The notes under the pieces are model-generated. The model was not told where the DNA came from, did not search any database, and saw only the letters and a list, made by a program, of their open reading frames with translations. Positions 1-7,446 of a stretch of DNA of 11,936 bases are shown here, in pieces. The position numbers and the translations under genes were made by a program. Source of the stretch: UBA5972 sp964466385 (GTDB taxonomy: Bacteria > Pseudomonadota > Alphaproteobacteria > Rhodobacterales > Rhodobacteraceae); the NCBI GenBank assembly GCA_964466385.1, contig CAYXNM010000083.1:1-11936 (forward strand), read 5' to 3'. Position 1 is the first letter of the stretch. Each line of letters begins with the position of its first letter.

Positions 1-987
1 GGATTCCGCAACGGCCATGCCTTCGTCTTCGGCCTTGTGGGCCAGCATGGGGCCGGTGATCACGTCACCAATGGCCCAGATCCCGTCGACACTGGTGCGC
101 CATCCTTTGGTTTCGATTTGTCCACGATCGGTCATGGCAACCCCTGCCTCGGCCAATCCCAACCGTTCAGTATAGGGGCGGCGGCCGGTTGCGACCAAAA
201 CGACCTCGGCATCAAGCATCGCTTCGCTGTCGTTCTTGCGCAGCTTGTATGTCACCTTGGCCTTGGTTTTGAGACGCTCGACCGATTGAACCGCGGCCCC
301 CATGATGAACTTGAGGCCCTGTTTCTTAAGACTGCGCTGGAAGGTCTTGCAAATCTCGCCGTCCATTCCGGGCGTGATCTGGTCGAGAAACTCGACCACC
401 GTCACAGCCGTCCCCAGGCGCGCATAGACCGAGCCCATCTCAAGCCCGATCACGCCGGCGCCAATGACGACCATTGATTTGGGAACCTTGGGCAGGGCCA
501 GCGCGCCGGTCGAGGTCACGACCGTTTCCTCGTCAACTTCGACGCCCGGCAGGCTGGAAGGTTCCGAGCCGGTCGCGATCACGATGTTGGCGGCGGTGTG
601 GACCTCGTCACCGACTGTCACCTGACCCTTGCCGGTGATTTTTGCCCAACCCCTGATGTAGTCGACCTTGTTCTTCTTGAACAGAAACTCGATCCCCACG
701 GTGTTTTGTTTCACCACGTCGTCCTTGTAGGCGATCATGGCGGGAAAATCGACCGAGGGGGGTTTGCCCATCAGCCCCATTTTGGCAAAATTATGCGTCG
801 CCTCGTGGTAGGAGTGGCTGGCGTGGAGCAGCGCTTTTGACGGAATGCACCCCACGTTGAGGCACGTGCCCCCAAGCGTTCCCCGACCCTCGATACAGGC
901 GGTCTTCAGGCCCAGTTGGGCGCAGCGGATGGCGCAGACGTAACCGCCCGGGCCTCCGCCGATGATGATGACGTCATAGTTTGACAT
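1..987 (-). CDS. lpd: Dihydrolipoyl dehydrogenase (E3), C-terminus cut off by window edge
   Basis: FAD-dependent disulfide oxidoreductase that reoxidises the dihydrolipoyl groups of the 2-oxoglutarate dehydrogenase complex and passes electrons to NAD+ in the cytoplasm. I translated the minus strand from the ATG at 987 and found 329 codons without a stop to the window edge. The N-terminal FAD motif GGGPGG is at residues 10-15, and the redox-active disulfide pair is C42 and C47 in GGTCLNVGCIP. The NAD-binding GAGVIGLE lies at 176-183 and the second FAD motif AIGD at 305-308. The C-terminal dimer-interface domain with the catalytic His-Glu pair lies outside the window. An AAGGA ribosome site sits 8 nt before the ATG. 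It is the last visible gene of the suc operon, 43 bp after the VOC gene. E3 subunits can be shared with pyruvate dehydrogenase, but this location points to the 2-oxoglutarate complex. Confidence 0.97.
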   Translation of the reverse strand, partial: MSNYDVIIIGGGPGGYVCAIRCAQLGLKTACIEGRGTLGGTCLNVGCIPSKALLHASHSYHEATHNFAKMGLMGKPPSVDFPAMIAYKDDVVKQNTVGIEFLFKKNKVDYIRGWAKITGKGQVTVGDEVHTAANIVIATGSEPSSLPGVEVDEETVVTSTGALALPKVPKSMVVIGAGVIGLEMGSVYARLGTAVTVVEFLDQITPGMDGEICKTFQRSLKKQGLKFIMGAAVQSVERLKTKAKVTYKLRKNDSEAMLDAEVVLVATGRRPYTERLGLAEAGVAMTDRGQIETKGWRTSVDGIWAIGDVITGPMLAHKAEDEGMAVAES

Positions 988-1030
988 TGTGCAGTTCCTT
1001 TGACTGGCGGTATAGCCCCGCTGACCACAG

Positions 1031-1432
1031 TTATTCCGAAGCAAATGACCACGAATGGCCGAACGGGTCCACAAGACGCCCGTAATAAGCGCCCCACGGC
1101 ATTTTAGCGGCGGGCATCGAAATTGTTGCGCCGTTTTCGGCTGCGGCCGCGAACGCCCGATCAATTTCCGATTGGCTTGGCAGATTGACATGCACGGTGG
1201 CTGTCGTCGCCCCTTTGGTGTTGGGGGCGGTGACATAAGTTTCATACTCGGGGAATTCGTCGGAAAGCATGACTTGCCCGCCGAATATCGCCAATGTTGC
1301 ATGCAACACGCGCTTGGTATCGTCCGCCATCTGAAGCATCTCCTGCGTCGCGCCCCATGTTTTTCGGTACCAGGCGATCGCCGCCAGACCGTCTTTCACG
1401 GTCAGGTAGATCTGGATGGGTGTTTGGTTCAA
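1031..1432 (-). CDS. VOC/glyoxalase-fold protein, PhnB-like
   Basis: Protein of 133 residues with the vicinal-oxygen-chelate fold of the PhnB-like subgroup. The visible family marks are an N-terminal strand and helix with IYLTVKDGLAAIAWYRKTWG at 8-27, the HATL strand with H44, the VMLSDE segment at 54-59, and the closing WGAYYGRLVDPFGHSW at 113-128. The paired beta-alpha-beta-beta-beta modules make a normal-length single-domain protein. VOC proteins include glyoxalases, dioxygenases and resistance proteins, and PhnB-like members mostly lack a known reaction, so the substrate is unknown. The start is a TTG at 1432: a GGAG lies 8 nt upstream, no ATG or GTG precedes it in frame, and the upstream frame soon meets the TGA of the MAPEG gene. 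It sits 27 bp after that gene and 43 bp before lpd, so it is very probably co-transcribed with the 2-oxoglutarate dehydrogenase genes. Confidence 0.85.
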   Translation of the reverse strand: MNQTPIQIYLTVKDGLAAIAWYRKTWGATQEMLQMADDTKRVLHATLAIFGGQVMLSDEFPEYETYVTAPNTKGATTATVHVNLPSQSEIDRAFAAAAENGATISMPAAKMPWGAYYGRLVDPFGHSWSFASE

Positions 1433-1440
1433 GACAACAG

Positions 1441-1444
1441 CTCC
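1441..1444 (-). promoter_or_regulatory. Ribosome binding site fixing the TTG start of the VOC gene
   Basis: GGAG on the minus strand, separated by 8 nt from the TTG at 1432. It decides the start because the frame upstream has no ATG or GTG before the TGA at 1462-1460. Confidence 0.6.
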
Positions 1445-1459
1445 GCGCGAAGGGCCTGA

Positions 1460-1849
1460 TCAGATGAATGCGAGGACGTAAAGGTAAAGAGCCGCCACAA
1501 AAGCGATACTCCAAACGCCGGTTCGCAACCAGGGGATACCCGCTGCGTACAGGATCACATAGATAACGCGCGCCGCCAAAAAGACCTGCGTCACCAGCAA
1601 GGTCGTGGCGGTGGTCGACTCGGTCAAGATCAACAGCAAAACTGCGGGGGCAAAATAGGCCATGGCAATAACGTTGTTGGTATTTGCGCGGATCAGGCGG
1701 CCGTTGATGCCCTCCATTTTCCGTCCGTCGTCACGCGTTGAAGCAAGATAAGGCAACCCGACACTCGGGATGGCGAACAATGCTTGCACAGCAATGGTCA
1801 CCGCGATCAAAAGGCCATAAAGCGCAAGGACTTCCAGTTCAGTTGACAT
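1460..1849 (-). CDS. MAPEG-family integral membrane protein
   Basis: Small membrane protein of 129 residues with four predicted membrane segments, at about 6-28, 58-76, 80-101 and 106-128. It has the MAPEG (membrane-associated proteins in eicosanoid and glutathione metabolism) layout: a first helix, a polar loop with several charged residues, then GRLIRANTNN at 50-59 leading into helix 2. Characterised eukaryotic MAPEG enzymes are glutathione-dependent transferases or isomerases, while bacterial members are mostly uncharacterised. The RAxxNxxE glutathione signature is only partly kept: R54, A55 and N58 are present, but the glutamate position is I61. The function is therefore open. AGGAG lies 6 nt before the ATG. 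The gene is 29 bp after odhB and 27 bp before the VOC gene, inside the suc-odh operon. Confidence 0.85.
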   Translation of the reverse strand: MSTELEVLALYGLLIAVTIAVQALFAIPSVGLPYLASTRDDGRKMEGINGRLIRANTNNVIAMAYFAPAVLLLILTESTTATTLLVTQVFLAARVIYVILYAAGIPWLRTGVWSIAFVAALYLYVLAFI

Positions 1850-1878
1850 CGTTTACTCCTTTTCTTTGGTTCTGGTTT

Positions 1879-3441
1879 TTACAAATCCATCAACAATCTG
1901 CGCGGATCTTCCAGCGCCTCTTTCACCCGTACAAGGAACGTCACCGCCCCTTTGCCGTCAACGATCCGGTGGTCGTAACTCAGCGCCAGATACATCATCG
2001 GGCGGATCACCACCTGACCGTCGATCGCCATGGGGCGGTCTTGTATCTTGTGCATGCCCAGAATGCCCGATTGCGGAGGGTTCAGGATCGGCGAGGACAT
2101 GAGCGAGCCATAAACCCCGCCATTGGAGATCGTGAACGTGCCGCCCTGCATTTCCTCCATGGAAAGCTTGCCGTCGCGCGCCTTGACGCCAAGTGCGGCA
2201 ATCGTTTTCTCGATCGCGGCAAAGCCCATCGTATCCGCGTCGCGCACGACCGGAACGACAAGACCGTTGGGCGTTCCGACCGCAACGCCCATATGGACGA
2301 ATTTCTTGTAAACGACGTCGGTTCCGTCAATCTCGGCGTTGACCTCGGGCACTTCCATAAGCGCATGGTTGCAGGCTTTGACGAAGAACGACATGAAGCC
2401 CAGTTTGACACCATGTTTTTTCAGGAACAGGTCCTTGTATTCATTGCGCAACGTCATGATCGCCGTCATGTCCACCTCGTTATAGGTGGTCAGCATCGCC
2501 GCTGTGTTCTGGCTGTCTTTCAGGCGCTTGGCGATGGTTTGACGCAGGCGGGTCATCCGCACCCGCTCGACCCGGTCAGCGTCACTGGCAGCAACCGGAT
2601 CGCCGACAGGCGTCGCAGCGGGCGCAGGTGCCGACGGCGTGCCGGGTGACGGTGCGGCGGCTGTTACGTTTTGAACGTCTTCCTTCATGATGCGGCCATC
2701 GCGGCCCGTACCGGTAACCTGATCCGCAGACAGGCCCTTCTCCGCCATCATTTTCTTGGCCGAGGGCGCATCTTCAACGTCGGCGTGTTCTTGCGCGCCC
2801 ATGGCGGGCGCTGGTGCGGCTTTGTCGGCTACAGCACTGGATGCACCCGTGCCTTCGGGCGAGATAACCGCCAGTTTCGCCGTATTGCTGACGGTTTCAC
2901 CGGCCTTGGCCAGAACCTCGGACAAGATACCGGCGGCAGGGGCGGGAACTTCGACCGAGACCTTGTCAGTTTCCAGTTCGCACAGCATTTCGTCAGCGGC
3001 GACCGTATCGCCCACCTCTTTGAACCAGCTTGAAACTGTCGCTTCGGTCACACTTTCCCCAAGCGAGGGCACCATGACATCGACGCCGCCCGCCGTGACC
3101 GCCGGTGCCGCCGGGGCAGGGGCTGTGGTCAGAGGGGCCGCGGGAGCGGGGACCGGGTCAGCTTTGGCGTCGGGAGTTTCGGGGGTCGCCGGTGCAGTAA
3201 CGGCACCTTCGCTGATGGTTGCAAGCAGTGCGTCAACACCAACGGTTACACCTTCGGCGGCGACGATCTCGGCCAGCGTTCCCGCGACGGGGGCAGGCAC
3301 TTCGACCGTTACCTTGTCGGTTTCCAGTTCGCACAGCATTTCGTCGGCAGCAACCGCATCGCCGGGTTTCTTGAACCATGTGGCAATCGTGGCTTCGGTG
3401 ACGCTTTCACCCAATGTTGGAACGCGGACTTCGTGAGACAT
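1879..3441 (-). CDS. odhB: Dihydrolipoyllysine-residue succinyltransferase (E2o), two lipoyl domains
   Basis: Core E2 subunit of the 2-oxoglutarate dehydrogenase complex, also called sucB. It accepts the succinyl group on lipoyl-lysine and transfers it to CoA. The 520 residues hold lipoyl domain 1 (about 2-78, lipoyl K43 in ETDKV), an Ala/Pro linker, lipoyl domain 2 (about 121-196, K160 in ETDKV), a second linker, an E3/E1-binding domain (about 222-256), an Ala/Pro linker, and the catalytic domain (about 290-520). The catalytic domain carries H491 and D495 in SYDHRIVDG. Many E2o proteins, such as the E. coli one, have one lipoyl domain and about 400 residues, and the extra domain accounts for the longer chain. 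An in-frame upstream ATG at 3612 was rejected because it lies inside sucA and adds a sequence unlike the family. The chosen ATG is 4 nt after the sucA stop and has GGAG 7 nt upstream. Confidence 0.97.
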   Translation of the reverse strand: MSHEVRVPTLGESVTEATIATWFKKPGDAVAADEMLCELETDKVTVEVPAPVAGTLAEIVAAEGVTVGVDALLATISEGAVTAPATPETPDAKADPVPAPAAPLTTAPAPAAPAVTAGGVDVMVPSLGESVTEATVSSWFKEVGDTVAADEMLCELETDKVSVEVPAPAAGILSEVLAKAGETVSNTAKLAVISPEGTGASSAVADKAAPAPAMGAQEHADVEDAPSAKKMMAEKGLSADQVTGTGRDGRIMKEDVQNVTAAAPSPGTPSAPAPAATPVGDPVAASDADRVERVRMTRLRQTIAKRLKDSQNTAAMLTTYNEVDMTAIMTLRNEYKDLFLKKHGVKLGFMSFFVKACNHALMEVPEVNAEIDGTDVVYKKFVHMGVAVGTPNGLVVPVVRDADTMGFAAIEKTIAALGVKARDGKLSMEEMQGGTFTISNGGVYGSLMSSPILNPPQSGILGMHKIQDRPMAIDGQVVIRPMMYLALSYDHRIVDGKGAVTFLVRVKEALEDPRRLLMDL

Positions 3442-3445
3442 CTGA

Positions 3446-6400
3446 CTACTCCAATTCAATGCCAAGCGCGTCGGCGAGAAGCGCTTCTTGTTGCTGTTTG
3501 TGCTGAGAGGCAAGCCCTGTCGCCGGGGACGCGGCTGCCGACCTGCCTGCGTAGGTCGGCCTTTTGGTCGCTGCCCCGATCCGGCCGAGGATCCATTCGA
3601 TATTGGGTTCAACGAATGTCCAGCCGCCCTGGTTCTTGGGCTCTTCCTGGCACCAGATGATCTCGGCCTGTTTGAAACGGCTCAGCTCTTTGGACATCGA
3701 CATGGCCGGGAAAGGGTAAAACTGTTCAAGCCGCATCAGGTAAACGTCGTCCAGCCCTTCGGCGTCGCGCTTTGCCAGCAGGTCAAAGTAAACCTTGCCG
3801 GAACAGATCACCACGCGCCGGATATTATCGTCGTCCCTCAGGACCGTGTCGGAATGGCCTTTCTGCGCGTCATCCCACAAAACGCGGTGAAAAGAACTGC
3901 CGATGGCCAGATCCTCCAGCGAACTGATCGCGTGTTTGTGGCGCAAGAGGGATTTCGGCGTCATCATGATCAGCGGTTTGCGGAATGTCCGGTGCATCTG
4001 GCGGCGCAGGATGTGGAAATAGTTGGCCGGCGTCGTGCAGTTGGCGACGATCCAGTTATCTTCGGCCGAGCTTTGCAAATATCGTTCCAGCCGTGCCGAA
4101 GAATGCTCGGGCCCCTGACCTTCGAAGCCGTGGGGCAACAGCATGACCAGACCCGACATGCGCAACCATTTGCGTTCACCCGATGAAATGAACTGATCGA
4201 TCATGATCTGCGCGCCGTTGGCGAAATCGCCGAATTGCGCTTCCCACAGGGTCAGACCGTTCGGTTCGGCCAGCGAGTACCCGTATTCAAAACCAAGTAC
4301 AGCGTATTCCGACAGCATGGAATCGATCACGAAATACTTGGCCTGACCTTCGCGGATATGGTTGAGCGGGTGATATTTCCGCTCGGACACCTGATCGACA
4401 ATGGCCGAATGGCGCTGACTGAACGTGCCCCGCGCGCTGTCCTGCCCGGCCAGCCGGATGGGATAGCCTTCCAGCAGGAGCGAGCCGAAGGCCAGCGCTT
4501 CGGCGGTCGCCCAGTCGATACCTTCCCCCGTTTCCATCATCTGATGCTTGGTTTGCAGCAGCCGAACGACGGTCTTGTGTGGCGCAATATCGTCGGGAAG
4601 CGTTGTCAGAGCCTTGCCGACCTCAAGCAATGTTTCGCTGGCGACCGAGGTTTGCCCGCGCTGATAGTCCCCCATCTGCCGGTCCAGATGCGACCAGCGC
4701 CCGTCCAGCCAGTCGGCCTTGTTGGGGCGGTATTCCTTGCCCGCTTCGAATTCATCCGCAAGATGCGCCTGAAACGAGGCTTTCATGTCCTCGATCTCGC
4801 CCTCCGGGATCAGACCGTCAGCGACAAGTCGTTCGGTGTAAAGCTGCAATGTCGTCTTGTGGCGCTTGATGTTCGTGTACATCAGAGGGTTGGTGAACAT
4901 GGGTTCGTCCCCCTCGTTATGCCCAAACCGGCGGTAGCAGAAAATGTCCAGAACCACGTCCTTGTGGAAAAGCTGGCGGAACTCGGTCGCGACGCGCGCG
5001 GCGTGAACGACAGCTTCGGGGTCGTCCCCATTGACGTGGAAAATGGGCGCTTCGACCATCATGGCGATGTCGGTGGGATAGGGCGACGAGCGGCTGAAAT
5101 GCGGGGCCGTGGTAAAGCCGATCTGGTTGTTGACGACGATATGGATCGTGCCGCCGGTGCGGTGCCCAACAAGGCCGGACAACCCAAAGCATTCCGAAAT
5201 GATCCCTTGCCCGGCAAACGCGGCGTCCCCGTGCAGAAGGACTGGCAGAACCTGTGTTCGCTCCTCGTCGTTCATCTGGAACTGCTTGGCGCGCACCTTG
5301 CCCAGAACGACCGGGTTGACCGCCTCCAAATGGCTGGGGTTGGCCGTCAGGCTGAGGTGGACCTTGTTGCCATCGAATTCACGATCCGAGGACGCGCCAA
5401 GGTGGTATTTCACATCGCCCGAGCCTTCCACGTCGTCGGGTTTGAAGCTGCCGCCCTGAAATTCGTTGAAAATGGCGCGATAAGGTTTGCCCATGACGTT
5501 GGCCAAAACCGACAGACGCCCGCGATGAGGCATGCCGATGACGATTTCGCTGACCCCCATGGCGCCGCCGCGTTTGATGATCTGTTCCATGGCAGGCACC
5601 AGCGCCTCGCCGCCGTCCAGCCCGAACCGTTTGGTGCCCATATATTTGACATGCAGGAATTTTTCGATGCCCTCAGCCTCGACCAGCTTGTTCAGGATCG
5701 CTTTTCGTCCCTCGCGGGTGAAAGCGATTTCCTTGCCGATGCCTTCGATCCGTTCTTTCAGCCAACCGGACTGCTTTGGATCCGAGATGTGCATGTACTG
5801 CATCGCAAACGTGCCGCAATAGGTGCGCTGCACGATTGCCAGGATTTCACGCATCGTGGCCAGTTCCAGCCCCAGAACGTTATCAAGGAAAATGGGCCGG
5901 TCCATGTCGGATTCAGTGAAACCGTAGGTGCCGGGGTCAAGTCCGGGGCGACGTTTCTCGTCGCGCATTTTCAAAGGGTCAAGGTTGGCCGCCAGGTGGC
6001 CGCGAATACGATATGCCCGGATCATCATCAGCGCGCGGATGCTGTCCAGAACCGCCCGTTGAACGCTTTCGTCCGACAGTTCCACCCCTTTTTCCGCCGC
6101 CTTGGCGGTGATCTTTTCCGCTGCTTTTTCGGGGTCTTGCGCCCATTGCCCGTCAAGTGCGGCGGTCAGGTCGTCCTTGGGCTGGAGCGGCCAGTCGGTT
6201 CTGCTCCAACTCGGACCAGCGGCCTCGGCGCGCGCGTCGGTGGCGCTGTCGCCAAGGGATTTGAAATAGGCCCGCCAGCTTTCGTCAACCGCCGTCGGGT
6301 TTTCGGCGTAACGTGCATGAAGCTGTTCCACGTATTCCGCGTTCTGGCCTTCCAGAAAGGAATTGGCGCGGAACTGGTCGTTTGAGGATTGTTCGGTCAT
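3446..6400 (-). CDS. sucA: 2-oxoglutarate dehydrogenase E1 component
   Basis: Thiamine-diphosphate enzyme of 984 residues (also called odhA) that decarboxylates 2-oxoglutarate and succinylates the lipoyl groups of OdhB. The N-terminal E1o segment, at about 14-50 and including NSFLEGQNAEYVEQL, is the part that docks to E2o. A poorly conserved Ala/Glu-rich linker follows. The catalytic core includes GMPHRGRLSVLANV at 289-302, the ThDP/Mg site GDAAFAGQG at 391-399 with NNQIGFTT at 424-431, and FGHNEGDEP at 492-500. The C-terminal transketolase-like region contains the HGFEGQGPEHSSARLER stretch typical of the family. Length is normal for alphaproteobacterial E1o. The ATG at 6400 is preceded by AAGGA about 11 nt upstream. 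It is 64 bp from sucD and 4 bp from odhB. Long open frames on the opposite strand are shadows. Confidence 0.98.
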   Translation of the reverse strand: MTEQSSNDQFRANSFLEGQNAEYVEQLHARYAENPTAVDESWRAYFKSLGDSATDARAEAAGPSWSRTDWPLQPKDDLTAALDGQWAQDPEKAAEKITAKAAEKGVELSDESVQRAVLDSIRALMMIRAYRIRGHLAANLDPLKMRDEKRRPGLDPGTYGFTESDMDRPIFLDNVLGLELATMREILAIVQRTYCGTFAMQYMHISDPKQSGWLKERIEGIGKEIAFTREGRKAILNKLVEAEGIEKFLHVKYMGTKRFGLDGGEALVPAMEQIIKRGGAMGVSEIVIGMPHRGRLSVLANVMGKPYRAIFNEFQGGSFKPDDVEGSGDVKYHLGASSDREFDGNKVHLSLTANPSHLEAVNPVVLGKVRAKQFQMNDEERTQVLPVLLHGDAAFAGQGIISECFGLSGLVGHRTGGTIHIVVNNQIGFTTAPHFSRSSPYPTDIAMMVEAPIFHVNGDDPEAVVHAARVATEFRQLFHKDVVLDIFCYRRFGHNEGDEPMFTNPLMYTNIKRHKTTLQLYTERLVADGLIPEGEIEDMKASFQAHLADEFEAGKEYRPNKADWLDGRWSHLDRQMGDYQRGQTSVASETLLEVGKALTTLPDDIAPHKTVVRLLQTKHQMMETGEGIDWATAEALAFGSLLLEGYPIRLAGQDSARGTFSQRHSAIVDQVSERKYHPLNHIREGQAKYFVIDSMLSEYAVLGFEYGYSLAEPNGLTLWEAQFGDFANGAQIMIDQFISSGERKWLRMSGLVMLLPHGFEGQGPEHSSARLERYLQSSAEDNWIVANCTTPANYFHILRRQMHRTFRKPLIMMTPKSLLRHKHAISSLEDLAIGSSFHRVLWDDAQKGHSDTVLRDDDNIRRVVICSGKVYFDLLAKRDAEGLDDVYLMRLEQFYPFPAMSMSKELSRFKQAEIIWCQEEPKNQGGWTFVEPNIEWILGRIGAATKRPTYAGRSAAASPATGLASQHKQQQEALLADALGIELE
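3449..3452 (-). promoter_or_regulatory. odhB ribosome binding site inside the end of sucA
   Basis: GGAG on the minus strand is formed by the last base of the sucA leucine codon and its final glutamate codon, directly before the sucA TAG. The odhB ATG follows 7 nt after it. This arrangement decides the odhB start at 3441 and suggests translational coupling of the E1 and E2 subunits. Confidence 0.6.
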
Positions 6401-6464
6401 GCTTTCAAAAGTCCTTCGGACCCCTCCCTGAAACTTCTACCGTTCGGCGTAATCCGGCCGGCCG

Positions 6465-7346
6465 CTACCCGATCGCTTTGAGCACCGCTTCGCCCAGCCC
6501 CGCCGGGCTGTCGGCGACCACGATACCCGCGGCGCGCATGGCTTCGATCTTGTCCTCCGCACCGCCTTTGCCACCGGCAACGATCGCGCCCGCGTGGCCC
6601 ATGCGCCGCCCCGCAGGCGCCGTGCGCCCCGCGATGAACCCCGCGATGGGTTTGGAGCGCCCTTTCCTGGCTTCATCCCGGATGAACTGCGCGGCTTCCT
6701 CTTCGGCGCTGCCGCCGATTTCACCGATCATGATGATCGATTGTGTTTCATCATCCGCAAGAAACATTTCGAGCACGTCGATATGTTCGGTGCCCTTGAT
6801 CGGATCGCCTCCGATTCCGACGGCCGAGGATTGCCCGTGCCCGATATCGGTTGTTTGCTTGACCGCCTCATAGGTCAGCGTACCGGACCGTGAAACGACC
6901 CCGACCGAACCGCGTTTGTGGATCGAACCGGGCATGATGCCGATCTTGCAGGCCTCTGGCGTGATGACGCCCGGACAATTCGGCCCGATCAGGCGCGAGG
7001 CAGATCCATCCAGCGCGCGCTTGACCCGCATCATGTCCAGAACCGGAATGCCCTCGGTGATGCAGACGATCAGTTCCATCTCGGCGTCGATCGCCTCGAG
7101 AATGGAATCTGCCGCAAAAGGCGGCGGCACGTAAATGACGCTGGCATTCGCGCCGGTGACGTGGCGCGCCTCGTGCACGGAATTGAAAACCGGCAGGTCC
7201 AGATGCGTCTGCCCGCCCTTGCCGGGTGTGACACCACCGACCATCTGCGTGCCATAGGCGATTGCCTGCTCGGAGTGAAACGTGCCTTGCGAGCCGGTAA
7301 AGCCCTGGCAGATCACCTTGGTGGTTTCGTCGATTAGTACGGCCAT
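6465..7346 (-). CDS. sucD: Succinyl-CoA synthetase, alpha subunit
   Basis: Complete 293-residue alpha subunit of succinate-CoA ligase, which with SucC converts succinyl-CoA, ADP or GDP and phosphate to succinate, CoA and nucleotide triphosphate. The CoA-binding Rossmann region has GFTGSQG at 15-21 and GGVTPGKGG at 37-45, GPNCPG is at 121-126, and the phosphorylated histidine is H251 in GHAGAIVAGGKGG. Length and start (MAVLIDETTKVICQGFTG) are those of the family. The ATG at 7344-7346 directly abuts the run of N, so its ribosome binding site is not visible. It ends 64 bp before sucA. The open frame that appears to fuse it to sucC depends on the arbitrary length of the gap. Confidence 0.98.
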   Translation of the reverse strand: MAVLIDETTKVICQGFTGSQGTFHSEQAIAYGTQMVGGVTPGKGGQTHLDLPVFNSVHEARHVTGANASVIYVPPPFAADSILEAIDAEMELIVCITEGIPVLDMMRVKRALDGSASRLIGPNCPGVITPEACKIGIMPGSIHKRGSVGVVSRSGTLTYEAVKQTTDIGHGQSSAVGIGGDPIKGTEHIDVLEMFLADDETQSIIMIGEIGGSAEEEAAQFIRDEARKGRSKPIAGFIAGRTAPAGRRMGHAGAIVAGGKGGAEDKIEAMRAAGIVVADSPAGLGEAVLKAIG

Positions 7347-7446
7347 NNNNNNNNNNNNNNNNNNNNNNNNNNNNNNNNNNNNNNNNNNNNNNNNNNNNNN
7401 NNNNNNNNNNNNNNNNNNNNNNNNNNNNNNNNNNNNNNNNNNNNNN
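7347..7446. other. Assembly gap of 100 N between sucC and sucD
   Basis: Exactly 100 undetermined bases, a conventional placeholder for a gap of unknown size. The left edge touches the sucD ATG. The right edge falls after codon 396 of sucC, within a codon beginning GG (glycine). The gap therefore covers the last codon or codons of sucC, the sucC stop and the sucC-sucD spacer. The real length, and whether a small gene lies there, cannot be judged. Confidence 0.99.

Noticed and set aside
56..63. GTGATCAC copy near the left edge
   Set aside because: It is within lpd codons for conserved residues (DVIT), far from any start, so it is probably a chance match to the operator-like palindrome.
1738..2649. 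303-codon plus-strand open frame opposite odhB and the MAPEG gene
   Set aside because: Antisense shadow covering two well-supported genes, with an arginine/histidine-rich composition unlike a real protein.
3442..3612. 57-residue N-terminal extension of OdhB
   Set aside because: It overlaps the sucA coding end in another frame, has no family similarity, and a well-placed ribosome site precedes the ATG at 3441.
4235..6385. 716-codon open frame on the plus strand opposite sucA
   Set aside because: It lies fully antisense to sucA, whose minus-strand translation is a textbook E1o. Long antisense frames are usual in GC-rich genes with biased codons, and the product has no recognisable domain.
6455..6464. 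10-bp self-complementary CGGCCGGCCG just after sucD
   Set aside because: It has no loop and no T run, so it is not a terminator. Short GC palindromes of this type are expected in a GC-rich sequence.
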